The translations under genes were made by a program, and so were the position numbers. The notes below the pieces were generated by a model. It was not told the origin of the DNA. It saw only the letters and a list, made by a program, of their open reading frames with translations, and made no database searches. Of a DNA stretch of 64,000 bases, positions 9,931 to 18,421 are shown piece by piece. The stretch's first letter is position 1; each line of letters begins with the position of its first letter. Source of the DNA: Gloeocapsopsis dulcis (GTDB lineage Bacteria > Cyanobacteriota > Cyanobacteriia > Cyanobacteriales > Chroococcidiopsidaceae); the NCBI RefSeq assembly GCF_032163395.1, contig NZ_CP119968.1:2031501-2095500 (forward strand), given 5' to 3'.

Positions 9931-11295
9931 ATGGAATCAGTACAAACTATCCGCAAGCAGACTTTTGCTTTACTCAAAAGCCTCAGCACCTTAACTTTAC
10001 TTTTACTTGCTTTTCCATTCTCTTTGAGCATTGTTGTTGTCACGCTGTTATGGAGTTCGCTGACAAGTTTATTTCAACAGCGTCGCCTACAGGCAGAGAA
10101 TCCGAAGAGGATCTTGCTCACTGGTGCCAAGATGACAAAATGCTTAACCCTGGCGCGATCGTTTCATGCCGCTGGGCATCGCGTTTTCATGGTAGAAACC
10201 AAAAAGTACTGGTTATCAGGCAATCAGTTTTCCAACTGCGTAGCAGCTTTATACACTGTTCCTGCGCCACAACATGACGCTGAAGGTTACATCCAAGGGC
10301 TACTGGATATTGTCAAGCAAGAAAAAATTGATCTGTTCATTCCCGTCTCTAGCCCAGTTGCTAGTTATTACGACTCTTTAGCCAAACCAGCATTGTCGCC
10401 CTATTGCGAGGTGTTTGCTTTTGATGCTGAGACAACTAAGCTACTAGACAACAAGTTCACTTTCAACCAAAAAGCACATTCTGTAGGGCTATCTGCTCCG
10501 AAAACCTTCTTAATTACAGATCCAGAACAGGTTCTCCAATTTGACTTTGCATCTGACGGCAGCCAGTACATTCTTAAAAGCATTGCCTACGACTCAATTA
10601 ACCGCTTGGCTTTGCTCAAATTGCCCTGTTCTGCTGACAAAATGGCTGAATATGTTTATGCTTTGCCAATTAGTGAGGCAAATCCCTGGATTATGCAGGA
10701 GTTTCTCAAAGGGCAAGAGTATTGTACTCACGCTGTTGCTAGAGATGGGCAGTTACTGCTTTATGCTTGTGCCAAATCTTGCGATTTCTTGGTGAACTAC
10801 GAGCATGACTATAATCCCGCAATTCTCGATTGGGTGACTCGTTTCGTCAAAGAACTCAACCTGACAGGACAAATTTGTTTAGACTTTATTCAAGCAGCGG
10901 ATGGCACAGTTTATCCCATTGAATGTAATCCGCGAACGAGTACCTGCATCACAATGTTCCACGACCAACCGAAGGTAGTGGCAGATGCTTACCTCAGTAG
11001 TAGTGCGCCACCAAAAGAACCCGTGCAGCCTTTACCTGATAGTAAGCCTACTTATTGGACATTCCATGAGCTTTGGCGGTTACTGAATATTAAGTCTTGG
11101 CAAGATCTTCAGCATCGGCTCAGCATTATTTTCAATGGCATAGACCCAGTTTTTCATCCTCGCGATCCACTGCCATTTCTTGGAGTCAACCACTGGCAAA
11201 TTCCTTTGCTAATTCTTTACAACGTGCGTCAATTTAAAGGCTGGGAACGCATTGACTTTAACATTGGCAAGCTAGTGCAGTTGGGAGGCGATTAA
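9931..11295 (+). CDS. MysC-like ATP-grasp ligase
   Basis: A 454-residue protein closely resembling MysC, which joins glycine to 4-deoxygadusol in mycosporine-glycine synthesis. It has an N-terminal hydrophobic segment (about 17-45), the MysC-like stretches TGAKMTKCLTLARSFHAAGH and YTVPAPQ, then SPVASYYDSLAKPAL, the ATP-grasp core with LKSIAYDS, IMQEFLKGQEYCTH and LDFIQAADGTVYPIECNPRT, and a C-terminal IDFNIGKLVQLGGD. Metal/ATP residues of the ECNPR motif are present. It lies 24 nt after the O-methyltransferase and is surely co-transcribed. With an EEVS-type cyclase upstream, its acceptor may be a gadusol-like or valiolone-derived cyclohexenone instead of 4-deoxygadusol. No MysD or MysE follows. 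Confidence 0.9.
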   Translation: MESVQTIRKQTFALLKSLSTLTLLLLAFPFSLSIVVVTLLWSSLTSLFQQRRLQAENPKRILLTGAKMTKCLTLARSFHAAGHRVFMVETKKYWLSGNQFSNCVAALYTVPAPQHDAEGYIQGLLDIVKQEKIDLFIPVSSPVASYYDSLAKPALSPYCEVFAFDAETTKLLDNKFTFNQKAHSVGLSAPKTFLITDPEQVLQFDFASDGSQYILKSIAYDSINRLALLKLPCSADKMAEYVYALPISEANPWIMQEFLKGQEYCTHAVARDGQLLLYACAKSCDFLVNYEHDYNPAILDWVTRFVKELNLTGQICLDFIQAADGTVYPIECNPRTSTCITMFHDQPKVVADAYLSSSAPPKEPVQPLPDSKPTYWTFHELWRLLNIKSWQDLQHRLSIIFNGIDPVFHPRDPLPFLGVNHWQIPLLILYNVRQFKGWERIDFNIGKLVQLGGD

Positions 11296-11339
11296 TTTCG
11301 TTTAACTCTTCACCAGGCTCAAAACCAAACAACATTAAA

Positions 11340-11423
11340 ACTTACGCAAGGACTCTCTAAAACTCTTATTCCTTGGTGTCCTTTGTGTCTTTGTGGTTCG
11401 TTTTTTCATAATTTTGCGTAAGT
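11340..11423. mobile_element. MITE-like element with 10-bp terminal inverted repeats
   Basis: An 84-bp element bounded by perfect 10-bp inverted repeats, ACTTACGCAA at 11340-11349 and TTGCGTAAGT at 11414-11423. Its interior includes a phrase of the type CCTTTGTGTCTTTGTGGTTC, which I recognise as a widely dispersed cyanobacterial repeat. It encodes nothing and lies between the ATP-grasp gene and the second methyltransferase. It could form a hairpin in the transcript. Confidence 0.7.
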
Positions 11424-11453
11424 CCTGAACATTACATTCGTAGCGGAGTTTAA

Positions 11454-12512
11454 ATGACAACTACACTTGCTCAAAAAACTAACAACATGGAAGCCAAAAA
11501 GAAAATTTTTGGCATAATTCAAGCTTTCTGGGAAAGTCAGTGTTTATACGTAGCAACCCGTCTAGATATCTTTAATATATTGTCCGAAGGATCGCAAAGT
11601 ATTGAAACCTTAGCAGAAAAAACTGCAACTAAAGTAGACAAACTCTATATTATCTTGCGTGCTTTAGGACACTTAGGAGTCTTAGAAGAACAGCCAGGAA
11701 GAGTTTTTGCTGCTACAGAAGTGTCTGAACTGCTGATTACAAATGCTGGACCTTCAATTGGTCATTTTGCGATGCACATTATTGAACCAGCACAGTGGGA
11801 TGCTTGGAAAGTGTTGGAGACTTGTTTACATACTGGTGAAGTGCCGTTTGAGCGTGCTAATGGCAAGACGGTTTATGAGTTTACACGAGATGAAGACTGG
11901 AGTGGCGATGTTTTCATCAAAGCTATGAGTTTCTTAACCGATCATGCTGTTGATGCATTGCTCGAGGTTTTTGATTTTAGCCGCTTTAATACAGTGATGG
12001 ATGTCGGTGGTGGTCAAGGCGGACTCATTTCTAAGATTGTCAAGCGCTTTGGCTGTAAAGGGATCTTATTTGATTTACCGTATGTTACAGAAACAGCACC
12101 CGCATATATTGAAAAACAGGGTGTTGCGGCTAATGCACTCCAAATTGTAACAGGTGATGTCTTTCAAGGGTTGCCGACTGGGGCTGATGCCATTGTGATG
12201 AAGTATTTCTTATCTTCATGGAAAGATGAGGATGCTCTGATGATACTGCGTCATTGTAGAGAAGCACTACCAAAACATGGCAAGGTAGTTTTATTACAGT
12301 GTATTGTTCCAGATTTAGGTGAGCCGACAGTTTGCCCTGATGGAATAATTCCATCACTATTTGCTACACAAATTATGGTGGCAGTTCCTGGCGGTGCGTG
12401 GCGTACTCAGAAAGAATATGAACGCTTATTTACAGCGAGTGGTTTCCAACTCGAAAATGTCGTGCATACAGGAACTAATCTCTCAGCACTGGAATTTGGT
12501 TTAGTCGATTGA
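11454..12512 (+). CDS. Class II O-methyltransferase (acetylserotonin/hydroxyneurosporene type)
   Basis: A 352-residue SAM methyltransferase with an N-terminal dimerisation/winged-helix part (about 15-100) and a C-terminal Rossmann domain carrying VMDVGGGQGG at 181-190. Family members methylate hydroxyls on polyketides, carotenoids, phenolics and similar compounds. In most relatives a catalytic His stands in an HDW-D-E motif; here that motif reads SSWKDED, so the His is replaced. It lies about 160 nt after the ATP-grasp gene on the same strand, beyond the MITE-like repeat, with GGAG before its ATG. It may add a second methyl group to the cluster product, or serve a separate pathway. Confidence 0.85.
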   Translation: MTTTLAQKTNNMEAKKKIFGIIQAFWESQCLYVATRLDIFNILSEGSQSIETLAEKTATKVDKLYIILRALGHLGVLEEQPGRVFAATEVSELLITNAGPSIGHFAMHIIEPAQWDAWKVLETCLHTGEVPFERANGKTVYEFTRDEDWSGDVFIKAMSFLTDHAVDALLEVFDFSRFNTVMDVGGGQGGLISKIVKRFGCKGILFDLPYVTETAPAYIEKQGVAANALQIVTGDVFQGLPTGADAIVMKYFLSSWKDEDALMILRHCREALPKHGKVVLLQCIVPDLGEPTVCPDGIIPSLFATQIMVAVPGGAWRTQKEYERLFTASGFQLENVVHTGTNLSALEFGLVD

Positions 12513-12618
12513 AGCTTTAAAATTGAAGAGCTGAGGAAGTTAAGGCTGCAGGTGAACAGGAAAAGAATAATACGATCAACTTCTCTTGCACTAGCCCCTC
12601 GCTCCTCGCTCCTCAACT

Positions 12619-15579
12619 CTAGCTTTCACTACAAACAAGCATCTGAGATTGTTCTAGCTCTATTAGAAGTTGTTGCCACTCTAGCCCAGCTAAGTTGTCA
12701 TGCACAATATGAGCATTACCGATACGTTCTACTGGACCAAGTCCCAAAACCCACATTCCAGCAGATAATCCGGCGGCAACTCCCGAACCAGCGTCTTCCA
12801 CAACTAGACATTCGTGTGGCTGCAATCCTAACTGCCCAGCAGCATACAGAAATACATCAGGGGCTGGCTTATGATGTTCCACACTGTAACCATCAGCGAT
12901 CGCATTTAAGCGCTCTGCAATTCCTAAGCGTTGACACACCAGGCGGGCGTTTTTACTCGATGAACCGATCGCAACTTTAATATCCGCAGCTTGTAGTTCA
13001 TCTAACAAAGCAAGTGCCCCTGGAAGTAAATCGGCTGGCGTGAGGTTTTGAATTAACTGCTCATAGTAGCTGTTTTTGCGTACCATCATCTCCTGAAGTT
13101 CCGCTTCACTCACTGCGCAATCACCCAACATATGCAACAGTGAATCGCGGCGTGACAATCCCCGCATTTGCTCGTTAGCTTGACGGTCGAAGGCAATGCC
13201 GATTTCATCTGCGAGTTGTTTCCAGGCTAAGTAATGATACTCTGAAGTATCTGTTAAAACACCATCTAAATCAAAAATGACGCCTCGAAGTGGAGTTATC
13301 GTAGAGCGATCGCTCAGTACCACATTTGGTTTTACTTGATTTAACCCCTCAGCAGATATTCCTGATGCTTCTGGTTTTTGTGTTGTCATAATTACGGCAT
13401 CGGATGAAATGTCAAAGTTGTACCATTGCTGACGCCATTGCAGCTTAAACTGCAAACGTGTCCAGTTAGATGGTAAATGAGGTCTATCGACAATTGGTCC
13501 TGCTTCAGTCAAACGTATACCGGCAAAACCAAAGACAACAGCTTGCCATACTCCACCAGATGAAGCCGCATGAACACCTTCACCGGCATTACCACGGACA
13601 TCTTTGAGATCTACTAATGCTGCCCGCATAAAATGTTCGTAAGCTGTAGCAGGTTCATCTAATTCACAAGCCAAGATTGCATGAATTGCAGGTCCTAAGG
13701 AAGATCCGTAGGTGTGATCGGTACGAGGAGTATAATAATTCCAATTTGCTTGTAATAACTGACGCCGCTGTTGGGCTGTTATCTCAGTTTTCAACGGCGT
13801 ATCTCGCAGCAGGTACAACAGCATTAAGATATCAGGTTGCTTCAGAATTTGCTTTTCATTTGTTCCTTCAACACCGAGAATCGCTTGCATCGACTGCGTA
13901 CGCCATTGATAATCTGTCCAGTCGATGTCTTCTAAATCAAAGAAACCTTCAAATTGCTCGATAACTCCTGTGTCTGTCGGTTGAGCCACTAGCATATGGC
14001 GGATAATATGCGACCACCGCTTTGTCCGTTCTGGTCTAATATCCAACTTCTGTGCTAACTCCGCTGCTCGTTCTGGATAGTGTTGATGCAACCAATCATA
14101 TACAGTTAAAGCAATTTCCAAGTGCCACTGCGCCATGCGGTTGGTAAAAGTATTGTTATCGACGCGCTCGTGGTTTTCATCTGGACCAATGACATCGCGA
14201 ATTTCATAACATTGGCGATCGCTATTCCATTCGACGCGGCTACCCCAAAAGACTGCGGTATCAAGGATGATTTCTGCGCCCTCGCGTTGCATCCAATCGT
14301 CATCGTGCGTTGCTTGCCAATAGTGCCAAACCGCATAAGCAATATCTGTATTGATATGAACTTCAATATCACCACACCAGATGCGTACAGGTTCGCCCTC
14401 AGGACCAAATACCCAACGCGGAGTCACTTCATCACCTGTATTTGCACTTTCCCAGGCAAAGATTGCGCCTTCATAGCCTGCGGCTTGGGCTTTACGTCTG
14501 GCACCTTCTAAGGTGTGGTAGCGATAAGACAGTAAGTTGCGGGCAATTTGTGGTTGTGTAAATGTAAAGAAGGGAACTATAAAGACCTCGGTATCCCAAA
14601 ATACGTGACCGCGATAAGCAAATCCTGATAGCGTTTTTGCCGGAATGCTGACGCGGTTGTTATGCCGTGGTGCGGCGGCGAGGATTTGAAACAGATTATA
14701 ACGAACCGCAATTTGGGCTGTGGAGTCGCCACTAATGACAATATCGCAGTCTTGCCACAAATCATCCCACACTGCACCGTGAGCTGCGAGTAAAGTTGTA
14801 TAACTCGGCAAACTCGCCAGTCGTTCTTGGGCTGCAGATACAGGTTGGTCTGCTTCGAGTGAAGTAAAAACAGTCACGATTTTTTCTAAGGTGACAGTCT
14901 TACCTGGCTGTGCCTGAAATACTGTTGTTAATGTCGGACTACCAAGCTCTCCTGTAAGTTTAACGGGTGTTGCTTCCGAACACGCAAGTTGAAATGCCAT
15001 CCCTAGCTCAATTTCCGAATGGCTACAGCGCTGGCGTAACCAGGCGTTATTATTGCTACCACCTTGTTCGAGCCAATCCCAATGTTTGACACCGTGATTA
15101 TCTACGTTACCATTGATGCTAGCTTCGACCGCGATCGCTCCTGTAAAGTCTAGCGGCGTTATCTGGCAGTGCAGCACCAAAACATGATCGTCTGCCATGC
15201 TGATTATGCGCTCAAAGTGGAGCTTTACGGTATGCCCACCAGGACTACGCCACAACACGTCACGGCTAACAATACCCCAGCGCAGGTCTAGCTGGCGCTG
15301 ATATTCTAATATCTCGCCTTGATTTAGACAAAAGCGATCGCTTCCTATGTATACTGTTAATGGCAGCCAATCTGGACAGTTGACTAGTTCCGTATGCATA
15401 ACGGGAACATGATCGTACACGCCATTAATTAAAGTGGCTGCACTGGCGTTTGGGTAGCCCTCTTCAAAGCTGCCGCGCGTGCCAAGGTAACCGTTACCCA
15501 AGGTAAATAAAGTTTCCTTGTGGTGCAGTTCTGCTGGGTCAAATTGAGTTTCAAAAACATTCCAACCGCTGTAGTCCAT
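12619..15579 (-). CDS. GH65 disaccharide phosphorylase fused to beta-phosphoglucomutase
   Basis: A 986-residue two-domain fusion. Residues 1-745 are a GH65 inverting phosphorylase of the maltose/trehalose/kojibiose type: LFTLGNGYLGTRGSFEEG, FWDTEVFIVP, the general acid E468 in GPDENH and a phosphate-site HAASSGG. Residues 763-986 are a HAD-superfamily beta-phosphoglucomutase with nucleophile D770 and D772 in FDLDGVLTDT, then IGSSSKNA, HHKPAPD and VVEDAGSG. The pairing makes chemical sense: the phosphorylase releases beta-glucose 1-phosphate, which the mutase turns into glucose 6-phosphate. Disaccharide specificity cannot be read. It follows a debranching-type gene and a GT4 gene on the same strand. 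Confidence 0.9.
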   Translation of the reverse strand: MDYSGWNVFETQFDPAELHHKETLFTLGNGYLGTRGSFEEGYPNASAATLINGVYDHVPVMHTELVNCPDWLPLTVYIGSDRFCLNQGEILEYQRQLDLRWGIVSRDVLWRSPGGHTVKLHFERIISMADDHVLVLHCQITPLDFTGAIAVEASINGNVDNHGVKHWDWLEQGGSNNNAWLRQRCSHSEIELGMAFQLACSEATPVKLTGELGSPTLTTVFQAQPGKTVTLEKIVTVFTSLEADQPVSAAQERLASLPSYTTLLAAHGAVWDDLWQDCDIVISGDSTAQIAVRYNLFQILAAAPRHNNRVSIPAKTLSGFAYRGHVFWDTEVFIVPFFTFTQPQIARNLLSYRYHTLEGARRKAQAAGYEGAIFAWESANTGDEVTPRWVFGPEGEPVRIWCGDIEVHINTDIAYAVWHYWQATHDDDWMQREGAEIILDTAVFWGSRVEWNSDRQCYEIRDVIGPDENHERVDNNTFTNRMAQWHLEIALTVYDWLHQHYPERAAELAQKLDIRPERTKRWSHIIRHMLVAQPTDTGVIEQFEGFFDLEDIDWTDYQWRTQSMQAILGVEGTNEKQILKQPDILMLLYLLRDTPLKTEITAQQRRQLLQANWNYYTPRTDHTYGSSLGPAIHAILACELDEPATAYEHFMRAALVDLKDVRGNAGEGVHAASSGGVWQAVVFGFAGIRLTEAGPIVDRPHLPSNWTRLQFKLQWRQQWYNFDISSDAVIMTTQKPEASGISAEGLNQVKPNVVLSDRSTITPLRGVIFDLDGVLTDTSEYHYLAWKQLADEIGIAFDRQANEQMRGLSRRDSLLHMLGDCAVSEAELQEMMVRKNSYYEQLIQNLTPADLLPGALALLDELQAADIKVAIGSSSKNARLVCQRLGIAERLNAIADGYSVEHHKPAPDVFLYAAGQLGLQPHECLVVEDAGSGVAAGLSAGMWVLGLGPVERIGNAHIVHDNLAGLEWQQLLIELEQSQMLVCSES

Positions 15580-15862
15580 GACTAGATCGTCTCGCTGTGG
15601 GTATCGTACAATACAAAAATCTCTTTCTATAGCATTCCCCTTTAGATAGATGACTGCAGGGAATTTATGAAAACCGAAGTAAAACTATACAAAACGCAAT
15701 AAAGTGTTGTTAAAATTTGCAGTTAATAACGCAGGAAGTTAGTAGCACTTTGCTATCTACTAAGTTAGAGAAAATGGCAGATGGATTATATTGTAATCGT
15801 AGCTATTTCTCCTGCCTTCTATCTATTGGGTTTCCCGATCCCATGCCGACCTCCGACCTCTT

Positions 15863-18241
15863 TTAAGCTTCAATAACAACTCGGAGGTTTCCGCGTTTTC
15901 TGGCAACGCGACACGCAGTAGTATTGCCCGAACGCTCAAATTCCAGATCTAATAAAGTAGGTCCAACGCGCAAGTTGTGTACAGACAGGGTATTAATTGA
16001 TTCTGGCAAAGCAGGGTCAATGATTCGCAAGCAGTTGTTTTTAGCATCAGGAACTAAATTCACCATCATTTGCAAAAGTTGAAAGATACTTCCTGTTGCC
16101 CAAGCTTGTGGCGAACATGCAACTGGATACTGTACGGGATCGTTATCGTTTGTGCGTTCGTAGCCGCAAAACAATTCTGGTGGTCGTTGATAAGGCTGAC
16201 GTTGGGTCATTTCTAAAATACTTTGAGAAAGCTCAAGAGCTTGATCGATCAATCCTAGCGATCGCACACCCATAGCAATCATTGAGTTGTCATGTGGCCA
16301 AACTGAACCAATGTGATACCCCATCGGATTATATGCTGGGGACAAGCTACTCAGAGTGCGAATGCCCCAACCGTTGAACATATCAGGTCCTCGTAACCGT
16401 TCTGCTACACTGTAAGCTTTTTCTGGTGTGAGAATGCCCAGGTGTAGACAATGACCAGGATTAGAAGTGATACTATCAACCTGCTTGCCTTCACCATCTA
16501 AAGCTAAAGCACAGTAATCTTGCTCCTTCATCCAAAAGTCACGATTGAATCGTTCTCTAAGAAGATTGGCATCTTCTTGCCAGCGTTCTGCTAAGTCGAG
16601 CCGCTTTTTCATCCTGGCTATTTCTGCTAAGCGGACTTTTGCTGCATAAACGTACGCTTGAACTTCGCATAATGTAATAGAACCATTAGCTAAGTGCCCG
16701 TGCCGATCTACAATACAATCATCTGAGTCTTTCCATCCTTGGTTAACTAAACCACGTCGGGAAGTACGAAAATAGCTAAGATAACCTGTTTTTTCACAAT
16801 TCAGGTCAATCCACTCCATTGCAGCTAGCGCATTCGACCACAGTTGCTCTAGGGTTTCGTTGTCGTGCGTCCAAGCATAGTATTCTGTGTAGAGCATTAA
16901 CCACAATGGGGTTGCGTCTACTGTGCCATAGTAAGGTGTATGAGGAATTTCTTGGCAACGTGCCATTTCACCCATACGCAACTCGTGCAGAATTTTACCT
17001 GGTTGTTCTTCCCGCCACTCATCTTCTATTTTACCTTGATAAGCAGCAAGAATAGTGAGTGTTTCCCGCGCGATCGCAGGGTTCAACATGAGCGTTTGTG
17101 ACGCTGTAATCAGCGAGTCGCGCCCAAATAATGCAGAAAACCAGGGAACACCAGCTGAGACGACTTTGCAGCTACCAAAACTTTTGCCAATTGATTGTCG
17201 CAAGAGATACAAATCTTGCTCGGCGCGTTCGATTGTCCGATTAAAAATAACTTTATCTGAGCGAATTTGCGTAATATGGTGTCGCCAATTTTGCTCTTCT
17301 AATAACTCAGCAGCTTTCGCCTGTACTAATGTCATTGGAGCACTGACAGTTGAAGTCTGCTGATGGTTAGTCAGCATTTGTAGCCGATAGCCCAACTTTT
17401 GCGTTTGGTGAGAAACTAGTTCTATTTGCCAAATTGCCGTGTAGCCTTTAAAAGATTTCGGTTGGAGGTATTGGAACTGAATACGTGATTCTAGCAGCGA
17501 TCCATCTAACCCTTGATAAGCTAGTGTCAGTGCGTCTTGATAACACAATAGGTAAGCACCATCATTTGATGAGGCGTCATCATCTTGAGGTTTGGTTGAT
17601 GGTTCAGCCAGGCGCAGAAGCCTACCGCGTTTTTCTCGCTGAAAGCCTCGAATTTCAAATAAATCAATAAAATCGGCATCAAAGCTAAGACTTAGCTCAA
17701 AACTCACTGAGCTAGTACTATAATTTGTAATTTCGATTTCTTCAAATAACGCTCCACCCAGCGCCATTTCTCTACGAATTCCTAGTGCATCAGCTTTTAA
17801 GCGGTCTTCAATTGTCGGATTGGTACATAGAATTGACAGTGAGAAACCTTTATCAGCAGTACTACTCAGCAGCACTGGCGATCGCCCTTCAATTTGCAAC
17901 TCTAGCCGACTGAGAAACCGAGTATCATTGCAAAAAAGCCCCATGCTTGCTTTTTGTTCATCTGTTGCGCCTATACAGCCAGAAATATTCCCTAGCGTAT
18001 CAGTGACTAGGAATAAATCGTCATCTTTGACTGTGAGTGTCGGTTGCGGTCGTTCACTTAAGACACAAGGCCACTCGGGAATCGGTAACTGCTGTGCTGG
18101 AACAAAAATTCTCCCATCTAGTTCGAGTTTGTCTGTTGTCATCAGCGTATCTGGTGTCATGCCAAATATTTCCGCTTCCACAATGTGATTTACATTTCTC
18201 AGGCTGTTAATTGCTTTCACAGTGTTTGACAGGTCAAACAA
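15863..18241 (-). CDS. Glycogen-debranching-type amylo-alpha-1,6-glucosidase
   Basis: A 792-residue protein of the cyanobacterial amylo-alpha-1,6-glucosidase family: an N-terminal beta-rich domain (about 60-300, with the NDTRFLSRLE element) and a C-terminal (alpha/alpha)6 domain (about 330-740) with PWFSALFGRDSLITA, DATPLWLMLY and GYHIGSVWPHDNSMIA. It probably trims glucose branches from glucans or hydrolyses short oligosaccharides. The longest frame opens at a TTG. Internal ATG codons at residues 28 and 34 (18160 and 18142) are alternatives, and the true start is uncertain. It is 283 nt upstream of the GH65 fusion on the same strand, fitting a storage or compatible-solute sugar locus. Confidence 0.85.
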   Translation of the reverse strand: MFDLSNTVKAINSLRNVNHIVEAEIFGMTPDTLMTTDKLELDGRIFVPAQQLPIPEWPCVLSERPQPTLTVKDDDLFLVTDTLGNISGCIGATDEQKASMGLFCNDTRFLSRLELQIEGRSPVLLSSTADKGFSLSILCTNPTIEDRLKADALGIRREMALGGALFEEIEITNYSTSSVSFELSLSFDADFIDLFEIRGFQREKRGRLLRLAEPSTKPQDDDASSNDGAYLLCYQDALTLAYQGLDGSLLESRIQFQYLQPKSFKGYTAIWQIELVSHQTQKLGYRLQMLTNHQQTSTVSAPMTLVQAKAAELLEEQNWRHHITQIRSDKVIFNRTIERAEQDLYLLRQSIGKSFGSCKVVSAGVPWFSALFGRDSLITASQTLMLNPAIARETLTILAAYQGKIEDEWREEQPGKILHELRMGEMARCQEIPHTPYYGTVDATPLWLMLYTEYYAWTHDNETLEQLWSNALAAMEWIDLNCEKTGYLSYFRTSRRGLVNQGWKDSDDCIVDRHGHLANGSITLCEVQAYVYAAKVRLAEIARMKKRLDLAERWQEDANLLRERFNRDFWMKEQDYCALALDGEGKQVDSITSNPGHCLHLGILTPEKAYSVAERLRGPDMFNGWGIRTLSSLSPAYNPMGYHIGSVWPHDNSMIAMGVRSLGLIDQALELSQSILEMTQRQPYQRPPELFCGYERTNDNDPVQYPVACSPQAWATGSIFQLLQMMVNLVPDAKNNCLRIIDPALPESINTLSVHNLRVGPTLLDLEFERSGNTTACRVARKRGNLRVVIEA

Positions 18242-18421
18242 CCACTCTTAGCAATCCTTACATAATTTTTTTACACGACTGAAGTAAGTTATACAACTTA
18301 CCACTTAAAATGAAAAATTGACAAGATTCTTCATGACTTATGCTGGAGTCAAAAGCCTGGGGCGATCAGCAGTGACTTTTGACTTCTAGACATCTACATT
18401 TTGGTTGACACTACTCAGTTG

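Noticed and set aside
8072-11295. A standard mysABC mycosporine-glycine cluster
   Set aside because: The ligase fits MysC, but the cyclase has EEVS-type residues (Leu241, Asp255, His334) and the methyltransferase is not MysB-like, so the mysA and mysB symbols were withheld.
12552-12980. 142-codon plus-strand open frame
   Set aside because: Antisense to the mutase domain of the GH65 fusion; a shadow frame.
14106-14511. Open frames of 100 and 129 codons opposite and out of frame to the GH65 domain
   Set aside because: Shadow frames within a well-supported gene.
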